A stretch of 5,828 bases of DNA from an uncultured Bacillota bacterium (GTDB lineage: Bacteria > Bacillota > Clostridia > Peptostreptococcales > Anaerovoracaceae): contig CAMOZS010000112.1 in NCBI GenBank assembly GCA_946631075.1, forward strand, positions 1 through 5,828, written 5' to 3'. This document shows, piece after piece, positions 4,684 to 5,828 of this stretch (position 1 is the stretch's first letter; every line of letters starts with the position of its first letter). Position numbers and translations under genes: made by a program. The notes under the pieces are model-generated. The model was not told the DNA's origin. It did no database searches and saw only the letters and a program-made list of their open reading frames with translations.

Positions 4684-5661
4684 ATGACCATGAGACCAAA
4701 AATGAGCGCGATCACAACCAAAGTCACCCACCGCCGAGTCGTCATCGTCGGCGCCGGCTACGTGGGCGCATCGATCGCATACGCCCTTACCATAACCAAC
4801 CTGGCCCGCGAGATCATCCTGATCGACATCGACGAGCAGAAGGCCATCGGCGAATCCCTGGACATCCAGCACGGCATCCCCTACATGGGCGTCTCCAAGG
4901 TCCGCGCCGGCGGATACGAAGACTGCGCCGAGTCCGACCTCATCATCGTCACCGCAGGCCGTAACCGCCGGGTAGGCGAGACCCGTCTTGAAATGGCCGC
5001 AGACAACATCGGCATCATCCGTGACGTGGCCAATAAGATCAAGCCCCACTATAACCACGGGCCCATCATCATCGTATCCAACCCCGTGGACATCCTGACC
5101 CTGGAATGCGACCGGATCCTGGGCCTTCCCAACGGATTCGTCTTCGGCACCGGCTGCATCCTGGACACTTCCCGCCTGATCCGTTCCATCGCCCGCTACA
5201 CCCACCTCAAGATCGAAGCCATCAAGTGCAACGTAGTAGGGGAGCACGGCGACTCCCAGTTCCCTGTCTGGTCCCGCCTGGCCATCGCCGGTCAGCCCAT
5301 GGAGGAATACTGCGAGAACGTAGGCCTGGCCTGGGGCGATCGGGAGAAGAACATGCTCTATAACTACGTCAAGGGCATGGGAGCCCACATCATCGCGGCC
5401 AAAGGCAAGACCCATTACGGCATCGCCACCTGCGTATGCTCCATCGCGGACGCTGTCTTAAACCAAAGGCTGACCATAGCGCCGGTAACAAGCCCTCTGC
5501 AGGGCGAATACGGCATCGAAGGAGTATCTCTTTCGGTACCGTCCATCATCGGGGTCAATGGCGTCGAGCAAAGGCTGGAGGAGCGCTGGTCAGACGAGGA
5601 ATATGAGAAACTAAAAAAAAGCGCTGCCGCAGTAGAGGCAGCGATGAAGGCTCTTCCATAA
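4684..5661 (+). CDS. ldh: L-lactate/malate dehydrogenase family NAD-dependent enzyme
   Basis: A 325-residue cytoplasmic 2-hydroxyacid dehydrogenase. By overall similarity it is closest to L-lactate dehydrogenase, interconverting pyruvate and lactate with NADH to recycle NAD during fermentation. The NAD-binding Rossmann motif is GAGYVG (23-28), with D48 or D50 at the end of the second beta strand holding the ribose. The mobile loop reads AGRNRRVGETR (91-101). Catalytic R101, D161 and R164 (LDTSR), H188 (GEHGD) and T243 (KTHYG) correspond to canonical R109, D168, R171, H195 and T246. The oddity is R95 at canonical position 102, where lactate dehydrogenases have Gln and malate dehydrogenases Arg, so the substrate could be oxaloacetate. 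I chose ATG 4684 because GAGGAG lies 12 nt upstream, a slightly long gap, and a promoter sits just before it; ATGs at 4690 and 4702 are alternatives. It is monocistronic and faces a convergent gene 11 bp beyond its stop. Confidence 0.9.
   Translation: MTMRPKMSAITTKVTHRRVVIVGAGYVGASIAYALTITNLAREIILIDIDEQKAIGESLDIQHGIPYMGVSKVRAGGYEDCAESDLIIVTAGRNRRVGETRLEMAADNIGIIRDVANKIKPHYNHGPIIIVSNPVDILTLECDRILGLPNGFVFGTGCILDTSRLIRSIARYTHLKIEAIKCNVVGEHGDSQFPVWSRLAIAGQPMEEYCENVGLAWGDREKNMLYNYVKGMGAHIIAAKGKTHYGIATCVCSIADAVLNQRLTIAPVTSPLQGEYGIEGVSLSVPSIIGVNGVEQRLEERWSDEEYEKLKKSAAAVEAAMKALP
5613..5643 (-). terminator. Minus-strand intrinsic terminator inside the dehydrogenase 3' end
   Basis: On the minus strand CGCTGCC (5643-5637) and GGCAGCG (5628-5622) form a perfect 7-bp GC-rich stem with an 8-nt loop. 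It is followed by one C and eight Ts (plus-strand A8 at 5613-5620). This is a strong rho-independent terminator located 30 bp after the minus-strand stop codon at 5673-5675. The same bases encode the K-K-S-A-A-A-V-E-A-A segment near the C-terminus of the dehydrogenase. Confidence 0.75.
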
Positions 5662-5672
5662 GAAGGGAAGCC

Positions 5673-5828
5673 TTATAGATCCTTGAGCTTTTTGAGATAG
5701 AATATGGTCACGAACCCGCCAAGTACCAGCAGGATATATCCGGTGTTTGGATTGGATACCTGGAAGTATTCCGTGATGAAGCAGATGCCGGTGATGGCAA
5801 CGACCATGCCGAAGGCGCAGGCCAGTAT
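5673..5828 (-). CDS. C-terminal end of a membrane protein (partial, runs off the window)
   Basis: The minus strand is open from the window edge to TAA at 5675-5673, giving the last 51 residues of a protein. Two hydrophobic segments (about visible residues 1-18 and 31-44) flank a short polar turn with E-Y-F-Q-V-S-N-P-N-T-G, and the chain ends in a lysine-rich tail, F-Y-L-K-K-L-K-D-L. This looks like two membrane helices with a cytoplasmic basic end. I do not recognise the family. Support comes from coding-like composition matching the neighbours, and from the intrinsic terminator placed correctly 30 bp beyond the stop on the same strand. The start and most of the protein are outside the window. 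Confidence 0.7.
   Translation of the reverse strand: MLACAFGMVVAITGICFITEYFQVSNPNTGYILLVLGGFVTIFYLKKLKDL

Noticed and set aside
4672..5415. Long open frame antisense to the dehydrogenase, rich in Asp, Gly and Val
   Set aside because: It mirrors the ATC/GTC/GCC-rich codons of the plus-strand gene, whose catalytic motifs are intact.
5647..5674. Hairpin spanning both convergent stop codons (AAGGC/GCCTT and TTCC/GGAA with a 2-nt bulge) as a bidirectional terminator
   Set aside because: No T run follows on either strand; the better minus-strand terminator is at 5613-5643.
1..5828. CRISPR array, insertion sequence, tRNA or defence system
   Set aside because: I found no regularly spaced repeats, transposase motifs, tRNA-like cloverleaf or defence-associated domains in either strand.

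Overview
The window looks like a chromosomal housekeeping segment from an anaerobic Firmicute of class Clostridia, plausibly a Lachnospiraceae-type organism. This is an inference from a DUF975 membrane protein, a MlpA/YmxG-like M16 protease, dut and dgt packed together, purine-rich Shine-Dalgarno sequences and a fermentative lactate/malate dehydrogenase. Coding DNA is GC-rich (many GGC/CTG/ATC codons), whereas the main intergenic region, especially about 3,960-4,420, is clearly more AT-rich.

Layout: positions 1-245 hold no convincing gene but contain a striking set of nested inverted repeats (57-147) and a second perfect 10-bp hairpin (149-174). A candidate sigma-A promoter (180-208) and a good ribosome binding site follow. 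Positions 246-3957 are a tight four-gene plus-strand operon: a DUF975 integral membrane protein, an M16 zinc protease, dUTPase (dut) and a dGTP triphosphohydrolase-family HD protein (dgt). The first two junctions overlap by 8 and 4 bp and the third gap is 10 bp. About 80 bp further on is an unlisted 24-residue hydrophobic peptide gene (4039-4113) with a strong Shine-Dalgarno. It is followed by a perfect 9-bp inverted repeat and six Ts (4145-4190) that probably end the operon.

Positions 4114-4683 are a 570-bp intergenic stretch. It holds two near-identical 14-nt sites in inverted orientation, a short gene-end-like reading frame followed at once by a GC-rich intrinsic terminator (4447-4481), a nested hairpin, and a good promoter (TTGATT-17-TATACT) with an operator-like palindrome. 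That promoter drives an L-lactate/malate dehydrogenase family gene (4684-5661). The enzyme has all catalytic residues, but arginine sits where lactate dehydrogenases have the specificity-determining glutamine. At the right edge is the C-terminal end of a convergent minus-strand membrane protein. Its probable terminator (7-bp GC stem plus eight Us on the minus strand) lies inside the 3' end of the dehydrogenase gene.

Functionally, dut and dgt both act on deoxynucleotide pools, so part of the operon has a coherent theme. The membrane protein and protease have no proven link to it. I see no CRISPR array, insertion sequence, tRNA, phage or defence gene. The window is mostly ordinary; the interesting parts are in the non-coding stretches, the small peptide and the dehydrogenase active-site loop.
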